From positions 2,260,995 through 2,324,994 of the forward strand of contig JAHBZH010000001.1 of NCBI GenBank assembly GCA_019635535.1: 64,000 nucleotides of DNA, given 5' to 3'. Source of the DNA: Sphingomonas sp. GTDB taxonomy: Bacteria; Pseudomonadota; Alphaproteobacteria; Sphingomonadales; Sphingomonadaceae. A program made the position numbers and the translations under genes. Of the stretch, positions 41,879 through 51,900 are shown piece after piece. Within the stretch, counting starts at the first letter, position 1, and every line of letters starts with the position of its first letter. The notes under the pieces are model-generated. The model was given only the letters and a program-made list of their open reading frames with translations. It was not told the DNA's origin and made no database searches.

Positions 41879-42520
41879 ATGGACTTCGATATCGCGCATG
41901 AGATCGGCGCCGTCCGGCGCGGCGTCACGATGGGCGAGCGCGACGGCAAGCCGACGCACGTCGTCACCGCCAGCCGCAGCTTCGCGACCGGCATCGACGA
42001 CACCTGGGACGCGGTGACCAGCGCCGAGCGGCTGCCGCGCTGGTTCTCGCCCGTCACCGGCGATTTGCGCCTCGGCGGACGCTATCGGGTCGAGGGCAAT
42101 GCCTCGGGCACGGTCGAGCGCTGCGAGCCGCCGCGCCGGCTGGCGCTCACCTGGGAATTCGCCGGCAATGTGAGCTGGGTCGAGGTCGATCTCCTGGAGG
42201 AGCCGGGCGGCACGACCCGGCTCGAGCTGCGCCACATCGCCATCCTCGACGACGAATATCTGAAATTCTGGGACCAGTTCGGCCCCGGCGCGGGCGGTGT
42301 CGGCTGGGATCTCTCCTTCCTCGGCCTCGCCTGGCATCTGGAGAAAGGCTGGGACAAGCCGCCCGAGACCGACACCGAATGGGTGAAGACCGACGCATAC
42401 AAGTCCTTCGTCGCCGGCAGCAGCGCCGGCTGGCACGACGCCTCGATCGCGCTCGGCACCGACGCGGAGGCTGCCGCCAAGGCCCGCGACGCCACCACCA
42501 GCTTCTACACGGGCGGCTGA
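41879..42520 (+). CDS. SRPBCC/AHA1-type lipid-binding domain protein
   Basis: The 213-residue START-like protein has VTASRSFATGIDDTWDAVTSAERLPRWFSPVTGDLRLGGRYRV and LTWEFAGNVSWVEVDLLEE, the AHA1-type SRPBCC pattern used to bind small hydrophobic ligands. It is followed by an ArsR-type regulator with a one-base TGATG overlap, a common pairing in which the two are co-expressed. Confidence 0.9.
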   Translation: MDFDIAHEIGAVRRGVTMGERDGKPTHVVTASRSFATGIDDTWDAVTSAERLPRWFSPVTGDLRLGGRYRVEGNASGTVERCEPPRRLALTWEFAGNVSWVEVDLLEEPGGTTRLELRHIAILDDEYLKFWDQFGPGAGGVGWDLSFLGLAWHLEKGWDKPPETDTEWVKTDAYKSFVAGSSAGWHDASIALGTDAEAAAKARDATTSFYTGG

Positions 42521-42897
42521 TGCACCCCTTCGACGTCCTCGGCGATCCCGTCCGCCGCCGCATCCTGGAGCTGCTGGCCGAGGGGGAGCGCGCGTCGGGC
42601 GAGATCGTCGGGATCGTCGGGCGCGAATTCGCCATCAGCCAGCCGGCGATCTCCCAGCATCTGAAGGTGCTGCGCGAGAGCGGCTTCGCCACCGTCCGCG
42701 CCGATGCGCAGCGCCGCCTCTACGCGCTCGACCCCGGCCCGCTCCGGCAGGTCGATGCCTGGCTCGATCATTTCCGCCTGTTTTGGGACACGAAGCTCGA
42801 CGCGCTCGCCACCGAAATCGCCCGCGGCAAGCGCACGCGCAGGCTCGCGGCGGGGAAAGCGGGCCCGGAGGAAACGGAAACGCGCAAGGCGGGTTAG
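42520..42897 (+). CDS. ArsR/SmtB-family winged-helix regulator
   Basis: The 125-residue protein contains PVRRRILELLAEGERASGEIVGIVG, ISQPAISQHLKVLRESGFATVRADAQRRLYALDP, an ArsR-type winged helix. There are no Cys residues for metal binding, so it belongs to the non-metal SRPBCC-linked branch. It overlaps the SRPBCC gene by one base. Its stop overlaps the stop of the convergent membrane regulator gene. Confidence 0.9.
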   Translation: MHPFDVLGDPVRRRILELLAEGERASGEIVGIVGREFAISQPAISQHLKVLRESGFATVRADAQRRLYALDPGPLRQVDAWLDHFRLFWDTKLDALATEIARGKRTRRLAAGKAGPEETETRKAG

Positions 42898-43946
42898 GGC
42901 CTGTCCAAACTCCGCCGCGCCAGCAGCAGCGCGCCGCCGACCACGCCGCCGAACACCAGCCCTTCCAGCGCGCCGGTCGCGGCTTGGCTCATCGGGCCGA
43001 AGCCCGCCTCGCCGAACAAAGCGCCGATCTGGTCGATCCTGAGGCGCGAGTCCTGGAAGACCCCGGCAAGCAGATCGAGGCTCCCGCCCATCAGCCGTCC
43101 GCCGAGCAGCGGGATCGCGATCCCCGCCGCGCCGCCCGCCAGCGCCGAGGTCGCCGCACCCCGTCGCGGCGAAAATCGCGCGCCCAGCCACACGCCGAGC
43201 CCCACCGCGCCGCCGAGCAAGGCCCCTTCCGCCGCGCCCGTCATGTCGCCCGGCGATCGCCCCAGCAGCAGCTCGAACGCGTCGAGCCCGAGCAGTTTCG
43301 CCACCGCGCCGACGACGATCCCGCCGCCCGCGCCGCCCGCCACGCACCAGGGCCCGAACCGCCCCGAAAACGCATGCGCCGCGCCGATCCCGAACCCGAC
43401 ACCGGCCCCGCCAATCAGCCCGAGCATCACGTTCACGCACAGCAGGACGACCAGCACCGATGCCGCGCCCATGCCCGGCCCCGCGCCGATGAATCCGTAG
43501 AACAATCCGCCGACGATCCCCGCCAGCGCCCCGCCGATCGCGCCCGCCGCGCCGATCAGCAGGACATGCCGCCAAGGCACCGCCGACGCTAACGCCACCC
43601 TCTGCGCGGGCGCCACGCCCTCCCCCTCCGCCGCCTCGACCGGCGCGATGAAGCGATAGCCGTGCTTGGGCACCGTCTCGATGAAGCGCGGCCGCGCGGC
43701 ATCGTCGCCGAGCGCGCGGCGCAGCGCACGAATGCCCTGGGTCAGCGCCTCGTCGGTCACCGGCACGCCGCGCCACACTTCGTCCATGAACCGGTCCTTG
43801 GTGACCAGCCGCCCCGCTTCGCCGACCATCAGCGCCAGCGCATCCAGATAGCGCGCGCTCACTTCCACCGGCACGCCGTCCCGCCGCAGCAGCCGATCGG
43901 CGGCATCCAGCTCGAAATCACCGAAGCGAAAGCGGCCCGACGTCAT
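42894..43946 (-). CDS. CadC-like winged-helix regulator with membrane domain
   Basis: In this 350-residue protein the first 100 residues form an OmpR-type winged helix: RFRFGDFELDAADRLLRRDGVP, LVTKDRFMDEVWRGVPVTDEALTQGIRALRRALGDDA, PKHGYRFIAPVE. The rest is glycine-rich with about eight membrane segments (LLIGAAGAIGGALAGIVGGLF, ASVLVVLLCVNVMLGLI and others). It is a membrane-bound transcription regulator in which the usual periplasmic sensor domain is replaced by a multi-helix bundle. The target genes are unknown. Confidence 0.82.
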   Translation of the reverse strand: MTSGRFRFGDFELDAADRLLRRDGVPVEVSARYLDALALMVGEAGRLVTKDRFMDEVWRGVPVTDEALTQGIRALRRALGDDAARPRFIETVPKHGYRFIAPVEAAEGEGVAPAQRVALASAVPWRHVLLIGAAGAIGGALAGIVGGLFYGFIGAGPGMGAASVLVVLLCVNVMLGLIGGAGVGFGIGAAHAFSGRFGPWCVAGGAGGGIVVGAVAKLLGLDAFELLLGRSPGDMTGAAEGALLGGAVGLGVWLGARFSPRRGAATSALAGGAAGIAIPLLGGRLMGGSLDLLAGVFQDSRLRIDQIGALFGEAGFGPMSQAATGALEGLVFGGVVGGALLLARRSLDRP

Positions 43947-44037
43947 TTTTCAGCACAACCTCAGATCTTGCTCATGCCGCTCACCGGCCGCCGCGCCATG
44001 CTGTCGGCCATGCTCATTCATGCATGGAGACAAGGTC

Positions 44038-44595
44038 ATGGCAAGTGAAGGCGTTCGGACATGGAGCTGGTGGCGGCTCCTCCCCTGGGGGATCGCGGCG
44101 GTCCTGCTGCTGCTCCCGGCGGTCGCGATGCGGTTCACCGACGAGGTCAAATGGGATCTGGCGGATTTCCTGATCATCGGGACATTGCTCGCCATGGTCT
44201 GCGGCGCGATCGAGCTGGCGGCGCGGACGACGACCAACGGCTTCTATCGCGCGGGCGTCTGTCTCGCGGTGGTCACGACCTTCCTGCTCTTCTGGATCAA
44301 CGCGGCGGTCGGGATGATCGGCGACGAGAACAATCCGGCCAACCTCATGTATGCGGGCGTCCTGCTCGTGGCCTTCGCCGGCGCGCTGATCGCCCGCTTC
44401 CGCCCGACCGGCATGGCCCGCGCCTTCTTCGCCACGGCGGGCGCGCAAGGGCTCGTTGCCCTGATCGCGCTGATCGCCGGTCTCGGCGCTAGCGAGCCGC
44501 CGGGCCCGGTCGGCATCCTGATCCTGAACGGCTTCTTCGTCGCCCTCTGGGTGCTCGCCGGCGGCCTGTTCTTTCAGGCGGCGCGGGACGCCTAA
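44038..44595 (+). CDS. Hypothetical membrane protein
   Basis: The 185-residue protein has five or six membrane helices (LPWGIAAVLLLLPAVAMRF, LADFLIIGTLLAMVCGAIEL, GVCLAVVTTFLLFWINAAVG and others). I do not recognise a named family, though similar proteins occur widely in proteobacteria. ATG 44038 has GGAGACAAGG upstream; ATG 44020 in the same frame is less likely. Its stop overlaps the folP stop in convergent orientation. Confidence 0.78.
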   Translation: MASEGVRTWSWWRLLPWGIAAVLLLLPAVAMRFTDEVKWDLADFLIIGTLLAMVCGAIELAARTTTNGFYRAGVCLAVVTTFLLFWINAAVGMIGDENNPANLMYAGVLLVAFAGALIARFRPTGMARAFFATAGAQGLVALIALIAGLGASEPPGPVGILILNGFFVALWVLAGGLFFQAARDA

Positions 44596-45659
44596 GCGGA
44601 CGGCGGGGTCAATGCGGTATCGCGCAGGCCCCGCCAGACGCGCAGCGCCTGCAGCGTTTCCGGCACGTCATGGACGCGCAGCAATTGTGCGCCCTGCCCG
44701 GCGCCCTTCAGCGCCAGCGCCAGCGATCCGGCCAGCCTTTGGTCCGCCGGCGCCTCGTTCGACAGCGCGCCGATCGTCCGCTTGCGGCTCGCGCCCAGCA
44801 TCAGCGGGCAGCCCAGCCCGTGCAGCATCGCCAGCCCGTTCATCAACTGGAGATTGTGCTGCACGCTCTTGCCGAAGCCGAAGCCGGGATCGACGATGAT
44901 CCGCTCGCGCGCGATCCCCGCCGCGACCGCCGCCTCGATCCGCCCGGCCAGCCAGTCATAGACTTCGAGGAGAACCGGCCGGTCATAACGCGGATCGTCC
45001 TGCATCGTCTCGGGATCGCCCTTGTGATGCATCAGCACGACCGGACAGCCCGCCGCCGCCACGACCTCCATCGCGCGCGGATCCCAGCTCAGCCCCGACA
45101 CGTCGTTGACCAGCCCCGCACCGGCCGCCAGCGCCGCCTCCATCACCGCCGCCTTGCGCGTATCGACCGAGACCGCCGCGCCCGATGCGGCGAGCGCCCG
45201 CACCACCGGCTCGATCCGCGCGATCTCGTCGCCTTCCCAGACCGGCTTAGCGCCCGGCCGGGTGGATTCGCCGCCCACGTCGATCATCGCCGCGCCGGCC
45301 GAATTCATCTCATGCCCGGCCGCGATCGCCGCCAGCGCATCGCCATGCGCGCCGCCGTCCGAAAAGCTGTCGGGCGTGACGTTGAGGATGCCCACCGCCT
45401 GCGGCTGATCGAGCCGGATCACCCGCTCACCGAGCGTCAGCGGCGCGCGCGGGCCGGTCAGGTTGGCCCACACCGCCTGTTCCGCCGGCCCCAGCCGCGC
45501 CTCGATCCCCTCGACCGGCACCAGTTCGGCGCCGCCGGGACCGACGATCTCGACCATCGAGAACCACAGCAGCCCGCCGGCCAGCCGCGCGACCTTGCCG
45601 TCATGCCCGAACGGCGCATCGACGAAGCCGGTGGGTCGGAGATAAATGCGAGAAGTCAT
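44592..45659 (-). CDS. folP: Dihydropteroate synthase
   Basis: The 355-residue enzyme joins p-aminobenzoate to dihydropterin pyrophosphate in folate synthesis. It contains ILNVTPDSFSDGG, MIDVGGESTRPGA, NDVSGLSWDP, VLMHHKGDPETM and IIVDPGFGFGKSVQHNL, plus GASRKRTIG. The N-terminal 85 residues (MTSRIYLRPTGFVDAPFGHD) are an extension seen in alphaproteobacterial FolP. Both substrate sites look intact. It is the target family of sulfonamides. Confidence 0.95.
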   Translation of the reverse strand: MTSRIYLRPTGFVDAPFGHDGKVARLAGGLLWFSMVEIVGPGGAELVPVEGIEARLGPAEQAVWANLTGPRAPLTLGERVIRLDQPQAVGILNVTPDSFSDGGAHGDALAAIAAGHEMNSAGAAMIDVGGESTRPGAKPVWEGDEIARIEPVVRALAASGAAVSVDTRKAAVMEAALAAGAGLVNDVSGLSWDPRAMEVVAAAGCPVVLMHHKGDPETMQDDPRYDRPVLLEVYDWLAGRIEAAVAAGIARERIIVDPGFGFGKSVQHNLQLMNGLAMLHGLGCPLMLGASRKRTIGALSNEAPADQRLAGSLALALKGAGQGAQLLRVHDVPETLQALRVWRGLRDTALTPPSA

Positions 45660-45666
45660 CACCACT

Positions 45667-45755
45667 CCGTTCGCCCTGAGCCTGTCGAAGGGCTGTCCTT
45701 CCCTTCTCCACGGCTGAAAGAAAGTACAGGGCTTCGACAAGCTCAGCCCGAGCGG
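45667..45755. repeat. REP/BIME-like paired repeat, imperfect
   Basis: Left arm 45667-45694 (CCGTTCGCCCTGAGCCTG start) and right arm 45728-45755 (AGGGCTTCGACAAGCTCAGC start) face each other across 33 bp with a few mismatches. The element sits between ccrM (its stop 10 bp away) and folP, like the perfect copy at 35535-35618. Confidence 0.85.
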
Positions 45756-45764
45756 GTGAGGTTT

Positions 45765-46928
<1,164 letters not shown>

Positions 46929-46935
46929 TCATGCT

Positions 46936-47088
46936 GAATCCCCGGGACTCCCCGGTCAAGTTCAAACACTTACCGGCCAAGGCTTAAGAACGGATGGAGG
47001 CCGGTGGAACGAAAGGAGTCTGCCGCAACATCTTGTGGCCGGCGGCTGGCGCAAGACTCAACCGGCGGTGGTGTGGCCCGAAAGACTC
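46936..47088. promoter_or_regulatory. Cluster of five GANTC methylation sites upstream of ccrM
   Basis: GAATC at 46936, GACTC at 46946, GAGTC at 47016, GACTC at 47055 and GACTC at 47084 lie in the 220-bp gap between rnhB and ccrM. GANTC is the CcrM target, and methylation at such sites is known to regulate ccrM transcription in Caulobacter. The density suggests the same feedback here. Confidence 0.7.
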
Positions 47089-47121
47089 AAACGTAAAATT
47101 CCTCCCCGTTCCGGGTAGGAA

Positions 47122-47724
47122 TTACAGCCCCAGCACCAGTTGCCGCACCGGCGCGAAGCTGCGGCGGTGGAGCGGGGTCGGCCCCAGCTCGCGCAGCGCG
47201 CGCTGGTGCGCCGGGGTCGGATAGCCCTGGTTCGTCTCCCAGCCGTAACCCGGATAAAGCCGCGCATGATCCGCCATGATCGCATCGCGCGTCACCTTGG
47301 CGACGATCGAGGCGGCGGCGATCGATCGGCATTTCGCATCCCCGCCGACGATGGCGACGCTCGGCCGCCCCCAGTCCGGGCAGCGATTGCCGTCCACCAG
47401 CACCATCGCCGGATCGACCCCCAGCGCGTCCACCGCGCGCTGCATCGCCAGCATCCGCGCCCGGAAGATGTTGATCGCGTCGATCTCCTCGACGCTCGCC
47501 ATGCCGACGCCCACGACCGCGACTGCCTTCAGCTTCGCGCAGATCGCCTCGCGCGCCGATGCCTTCAGCGCCTTGGAATCGTCGATGCCCCGGGGAAAGC
47601 GCGCCCGGTCCAGGATCACGGCGGCGGCCACCACCGGCCCCGCCAGCGGCGCGCACCCCGCCTCGTCCACCCCCGCGAGCGGCATGGGATGGTCCTTCTC
47701 CAGCTTGAAGCAGGGCCGGGGCAT
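47122..47724 (-). CDS. rnhB: Ribonuclease HII
   Basis: The 200-residue enzyme has GVDEAGCAPLAGPVVAAAVIL (catalytic Asp and Glu), MVLVDGNRCPD and CRSIAAASIVAKVTRDAIM, the RNase HII pattern. It nicks RNA in DNA to remove ribonucleotides and primers. It follows thiD by 5 bp. The gene ends just before the region with GANTC sites. Confidence 0.94.
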   Translation of the reverse strand: MPRPCFKLEKDHPMPLAGVDEAGCAPLAGPVVAAAVILDRARFPRGIDDSKALKASAREAICAKLKAVAVVGVGMASVEEIDAINIFRARMLAMQRAVDALGVDPAMVLVDGNRCPDWGRPSVAIVGGDAKCRSIAAASIVAKVTRDAIMADHARLYPGYGWETNQGYPTPAHQRALRELGPTPLHRRSFAPVRQLVLGL

Positions 47725-47729
47725 GGCGG

Positions 47730-48545
47730 TCAGCCCCTGATCGCGTCGAACGGCACGACGCCGAGCGCATGTCCCATCGGGCCGTTGCCCCGGCCGAAGC
47801 CCGGCGCGGCCAGGATCGCGGCGCGGACATAGACCCGGGCGCGCGCCACGGCATCGTCGAGCGAAAGCCCGGCGCCAAGTCCCGCCGCCAGCGCGCTCGC
47901 CAGCGTGCAGCCCGTCCCGTGCGTATGCTTCGTGTCGATCCGGCTGTCCGACCAGCGCGTCACCCGTCCGTCCGGATGGGCAAGCAGATCGGCCAGTTCG
48001 TCGCCCGGCAAATGCCCCCCCTTGGCCAGCACGGCGCGGCCGCTCTGGCGGGAAAGCGTCAACGCAGCGGCCCGCATGCCCGCTTCGTCCGTCACGCTGG
48101 TCCCGACCAGCGCCCCAAGCTCGGGGATATTGGGCGTAATGACGGTCGCATGCGGTGCGATCTCGCGCAGCGCGTCGATCGTGCCGATGTCGTTGAGCGC
48201 GTCGCCGCTCGTCGCCACCATTACCGGGTCAAGCACAACGGGCGTTCTCGCGAAGCGCGATTTCAGCAGGCCGCCCACCGTGCGCGCCAGCTCCGGCGTG
48301 GCCAGCATCCCGATCTTCACAACGTCGATGCCGAGATCGCCGTCCACCGCCTTGACCTGCTTCAGCAGGAAATCCTCCGGCACCGGAAAGACATCCTCGA
48401 CGCCCAAGGTGTTCTGCGCGGTGAGCGCGGTGATCGCGGTCATCGCGAAGCCGCCAAGCATCGTGACGGCCTTGATGTCCGCCTGGATGCCCGCCCCGCC
48501 GCCGCTGTCGGAGCCGGCGATGATCAGCACGCGCGGCGGCGTCAT
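47730..48545 (-). CDS. thiD: HMP/HMP-phosphate kinase
   Basis: The 271-residue thiamine-pathway kinase phosphorylates the pyrimidine precursor twice. It has VLIIAGSDSGGGAGIQADIKAV, VVLDPVMVATSGDALND and KHTHGTGCTLASALAAGLG, whose GTGC anion hole and catalytic residue are intact. ATG 48545 overlaps the DUF1272 stop as ATGA. Confidence 0.94.
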   Translation of the reverse strand: MTPPRVLIIAGSDSGGGAGIQADIKAVTMLGGFAMTAITALTAQNTLGVEDVFPVPEDFLLKQVKAVDGDLGIDVVKIGMLATPELARTVGGLLKSRFARTPVVLDPVMVATSGDALNDIGTIDALREIAPHATVITPNIPELGALVGTSVTDEAGMRAAALTLSRQSGRAVLAKGGHLPGDELADLLAHPDGRVTRWSDSRIDTKHTHGTGCTLASALAAGLGAGLSLDDAVARARVYVRAAILAAPGFGRGNGPMGHALGVVPFDAIRG

Positions 48546-48766
48546 GCCGGTCCCTTCCGCTCCGTCGAAGCCGGATATGTCGCCAGCAGATGCGCGGGCC
48601 GGATCGGCCGCCGCTCGAAATTCCCGCCGCAATTGGGGCAGGTTCCGCCAAGCGGACCTTCGGCGCAATCGACGCAGAATGTGCATTCGAACGTGCAGAT
48701 ACAGGCCTGGGCCTCGGGCGGCAGGTCCGCACCGCACCGCTCGCAATCCGGCCGCAATTCCAGCAT
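48542..48766 (-). CDS. DUF1272 zinc-ribbon protein
   Basis: The 74-residue protein has CERCGADLPPEAQACICTFECTFCVDC and CPNCGGNF, eight cysteines for one or two zinc sites, the DUF1272 pattern. Start and stop both share bases with glmM (TGATG) and thiD (ATGA), so the three are translated as one unit. Function is unknown. Confidence 0.9.
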   Translation of the reverse strand: MLELRPDCERCGADLPPEAQACICTFECTFCVDCAEGPLGGTCPNCGGNFERRPIRPAHLLATYPASTERKGPA

Positions 48767-50100
48767 CAGGCCGCGCTCACCGCCGCGCAGATCGTATCGA
48801 CCACTTCGGCGACCAGCGCCTCGTCGTCGCCCTCGGCCATCACCCGGATCAAGGGCTCGGTGCCGGATTTGCGGATCACCAGCCGGCCGCGCCCGTCGAG
48901 CCGCGCCTCGCCCTCCGCGATCGCCGCCTTCACTCCGGTCGTCTCCAGCGGCGCCCCGCCGGCGAAGCGGACATTCTTCAGAAGCTGCGGCAGCGGCTCG
49001 AACAGGTTCAGCACCGCGCTCGCCGGCCGCCCCGCCTGGATCAGCTCGGCCAGCACCTGGAGGCCTGCGACCAGCCCGTCGCCGGTCGTGCCGTGATCGG
49101 CGAGGATGATGTGCCCGGATTGCTCGCCGCCGACATTGAACCCGCCCGCGCGCATCCGCTCCAGCACATAGCGGTCGCCGACCTTGGTGCGCTCCAGCTT
49201 CAGGCCCTGCCCGGCCAGATATCGTTCCAGCCCGAGATTGGACATCACGGTCGCGACCACGCCGCCGCCCTTCAGCGCCCCGCGCCGGTGCCAGGACGCC
49301 CCGATCAGCGCCATCAGCTGGTCGCCGTCCACCGCCGCGCCCTTCTCGTCGATCACGATCAGCCGGTCCGCGTCGCCGTCCAGCGCCAGGCCGATATCGG
49401 CGCCGCTTTCGGTCACCGTCCGGCGCAGCAGCGCCAGATCGGTCGATCCGCATTCGTGATTGATGTTCACGCCGTTGGGCGCGACGCCGATCGCCGTCAC
49501 CTCCGCGCCCAGCTCCCACAGCGCCGAGGGCGCGACCTGATAGGCGGCGCCGTGCGCGCAATCGATCACGACCTTCAGCCCGTCGAGCCGCAAATGGGAG
49601 GGGAAGGTCAGCTTGGCGGCGTGGATGTAGCGCCCGCGCGCATCCTCGATCCGCTTGGCGCGGCCGATCGCCTCGGCCGGCGCCAGCAAGGGCGGCGTCT
49701 CCAGCAGCGCCTCGATCGCCGCCTCGTCCGCGTCGGACAATTTGTAGCCGTCCGGGCCGAACAGCTTGATGCCGTTGTCGACGAACTTGTTGTGGCTGGC
49801 CGAGATCATCACGCCGAGATCGGCGCGCATCGATTGGGTCAGCATCGCGACCGCCGGCGTCGGCACCGGACCCACCATCACCACGTCCATGCCGACGCTG
49901 GTGAAGCCGGCGACGAGGGCGGTCTCCATCATGTAGCCGCTGAGGCGCGTGTCCTTGCCGATCACGACCCGGTGGCGATGATCGCCGCGCAGGAAATGGG
50001 CACCCGCCGCCTGGCCGACCTTCAGCGCCATCTCGGCGGTCATCGGCATTTCGTTGGTGCGGCCGCGGATCCCGTCCGTGCCGAAATAGTTTCGCGTCAT
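48766..50100 (-). CDS. glmM: Phosphoglucosamine mutase
   Basis: The 444-residue enzyme converts glucosamine-6-phosphate to glucosamine-1-phosphate for cell-wall synthesis. It begins [16 protein letters not shown] and holds the active-site serine in [13 protein letters not shown], the metal loop [15 protein letters not shown] and the sugar loop GGEQSGHII. The C-terminal phosphate-binding [12 protein letters not shown] is present. It heads the glmM-DUF1272-thiD-rnhB group. Confidence 0.95.
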   Translation of the reverse strand: MTRNYFGTDGIRGRTNEMPMTAEMALKVGQAAGAHFLRGDHRHRVVIGKDTRLSGYMMETALVAGFTSVGMDVVMVGPVPTPAVAMLTQSMRADLGVMISASHNKFVDNGIKLFGPDGYKLSDADEAAIEALLETPPLLAPAEAIGRAKRIEDARGRYIHAAKLTFPSHLRLDGLKVVIDCAHGAAYQVAPSALWELGAEVTAIGVAPNGVNINHECGSTDLALLRRTVTESGADIGLALDGDADRLIVIDEKGAAVDGDQLMALIGASWHRRGALKGGGVVATVMSNLGLERYLAGQGLKLERTKVGDRYVLERMRAGGFNVGGEQSGHIILADHGTTGDGLVAGLQVLAELIQAGRPASAVLNLFEPLPQLLKNVRFAGGAPLETTGVKAAIAEGEARLDGRGRLVIRKSGTEPLIRVMAEGDDEALVAEVVDTICAAVSAA

Positions 50101-50184
50101 TCTTTCCTCACTCGCGCCAAAAAGACGAGAATCAACCAAAAAGTGAATCTTCCTCCCTTCGAAACGCCCCGCTAAGACATCGCA

Positions 50185-51462
50185 ATGTCGCCGCCCACCC
50201 GGATTCTCCTCGCTCTGGCCCTGGGCATCGCGCTCGGCATCGCCAGCATCGCAACCGGCGGCGGCTGGGTCGACCAGGTCGTCGCCATCGCCGAGCCTCT
50301 GGGCGGTCTCTGGCTGAGCGCGCTGCAGATGACGATCGTGCCGCTCGTCGTCTCGCTGCTGATCACCGGCATCGCCGCCTCGGCCCAGGCGGCGCGGGCG
50401 AGCAAGCTGGCGACGCGCGCGATGATCCTGTTCGTCGCCCTGCTCTGGCTGTCCTCGATCGCTTCGGCCCTGCTCACCCCGCTGCTGCTCGAGCTGTTCC
50501 CGCTGCCGGTCGCCGCGGCCGGCGCCCTGCGCGATGCGCTGGTTACGGCCGGGCCGGCCGGCGCGGCGCCGGGCTTCGCCGATTTCCTGCGCTCGCTGGT
50601 GCCGACCAATCCGATCGCGGCGGCCGCGCAGGACGCGATCCTGCCGCTGATCTTCTTCACCCTGATCTTCGCCTTCGCGATGACCACCCTGCCGGCCGAG
50701 CCGCGCGAGAAGCTGACCGGTTTCTTCAAGGCGATCGCCGATACGATGCTGGTCGTGATCGGCTGGGTGCTTTGGGTGGCGCCCGCCGGCGTCTTCGCCC
50801 TCGCTTATGTGGTCGGCGTGCGCGCCGGCGGCTCGGCCTTCGGGGCGCTGCTCCATTATGTCGTGATCGTCTCGGCGGTGGGCGTGGTGATCTGGCTCGC
50901 CGCCTGGCCGGTGGCCTGGATCGGCGCGCGCATCTCGCCGATCCGCTTCACCCGCGCGATCGCGCCGGCCCAGGCGATCGCGATCAGCACCCAATCCTCG
51001 CTCGCCTGCCTGCCCGCCATGCTGCGCGCGGCGAACAGGCTGGACGTACCGGTCGCCGCCTCGGGCGTCGCGCTGCCGATGGCGGTGGCGATCTTCCGCT
51101 CCACAGGCCCCGCGATGAACCTCGCGGTGGCGATCTACATCGCCTATTGGTTCGGCATCGAGCTGACGCCGGGGCAGATGGCGATCGGCGTCGCGGCGGC
51201 GGCGACCACCACCATGGCCGCCGCCGGCATCCCCGGCCAGGCCAGCTTCATCACCTCGATCGCGCCGATCTGCCTCGCCATGGGTCTCCCGATCGAGCCG
51301 CTCGTGCTGCTGATCGCGGTCGAGGTGCTGCCCGACATCATCCGCACATTGGGCAATGTCAGCATGGACGTCGCCGCCACCGCCACCGCCGCCAAGCGCT
51401 CCGGCTTCGACGAGGAGGATGCGACGAGCCGGGAGGACCGGCTGCTCGAGGAAGGTGCGTGA
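50185..51462 (+). CDS. Dicarboxylate/amino acid:cation symporter (DAACS family)
   Basis: The 425-residue membrane transporter has [19 protein letters not shown], the serine-rich re-entrant loop [17 protein letters not shown], the [17 protein letters not shown] helix and a glycine-rich second loop ([12 protein letters not shown]). It uses sodium or protons to import glutamate-like acids. It is divergent from glmM. The next gene begins in its stop codon (GTGA). Confidence 0.9.
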   Translation: MSPPTRILLALALGIALGIASIATGGGWVDQVVAIAEPLGGLWLSALQMTIVPLVVSLLITGIAASAQAARASKLATRAMILFVALLWLSSIASALLTPLLLELFPLPVAAAGALRDALVTAGPAGAAPGFADFLRSLVPTNPIAAAAQDAILPLIFFTLIFAFAMTTLPAEPREKLTGFFKAIADTMLVVIGWVLWVAPAGVFALAYVVGVRAGGSAFGALLHYVVIVSAVGVVIWLAAWPVAWIGARISPIRFTRAIAPAQAIAISTQSSLACLPAMLRAANRLDVPVAASGVALPMAVAIFRSTGPAMNLAVAIYIAYWFGIELTPGQMAIGVAAAATTTMAAAGIPGQASFITSIAPICLAMGLPIEPLVLLIAVEVLPDIIRTLGNVSMDVAATATAAKRSGFDEEDATSREDRLLEEGA

Positions 51463-51860
51463 GGCGGGGCACGCGCGGCTTCGCCGCCGGCCTGGGCGGG
51501 CTGCTCGTCGCCGGCGCGGTGCTGGGTTTCGTGCCGTTCCTGCTGTGGAGCGGCGCCGACATCCACCCGCTCGCCGCCGATTCGCCGCACGATCAGCTGT
51601 TCGGCCTGTTTCCGGTCAACACGGCGGACAATGTCGTGCACGGCCTGCTCGGCCTGTGGGGCCTTTTCGCCGCCCGTTCGGTGCGCGGCGCGATCCTGTT
51701 CGCGCGGGCGATGACCGGGATTTTCGCGGCGCTGACGCTGGGCGGCTTCGTGCCGGCGGCGGGCGATCTGCTGCCGCTCTACGGCAACGACATCTGGCTC
51801 CACGCGCTGCTGGCCGCCGCCAGCGCCTGGTTCGGCTGGATTCACCATGTGTCCGCATAG
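51459..51860 (+). CDS. DUF4383 membrane protein
   Basis: The 133-residue protein from GTG 51459 has four membrane helices and the DUF4383 words [22 protein letters not shown] and [22 protein letters not shown]. Overlap with the symporter stop and GAGGAAGG upstream fix the start. Function unknown. Confidence 0.85.
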   Translation: MRRGTRGFAAGLGGLLVAGAVLGFVPFLLWSGADIHPLAADSPHDQLFGLFPVNTADNVVHGLLGLWGLFAARSVRGAILFARAMTGIFAALTLGGFVPAAGDLLPLYGNDIWLHALLAAASAWFGWIHHVSA

Positions 51861-51900
51861 GCGTCTGGCCTCCGCGCGCGGCTTTTAGTAAGAGGGGCCC

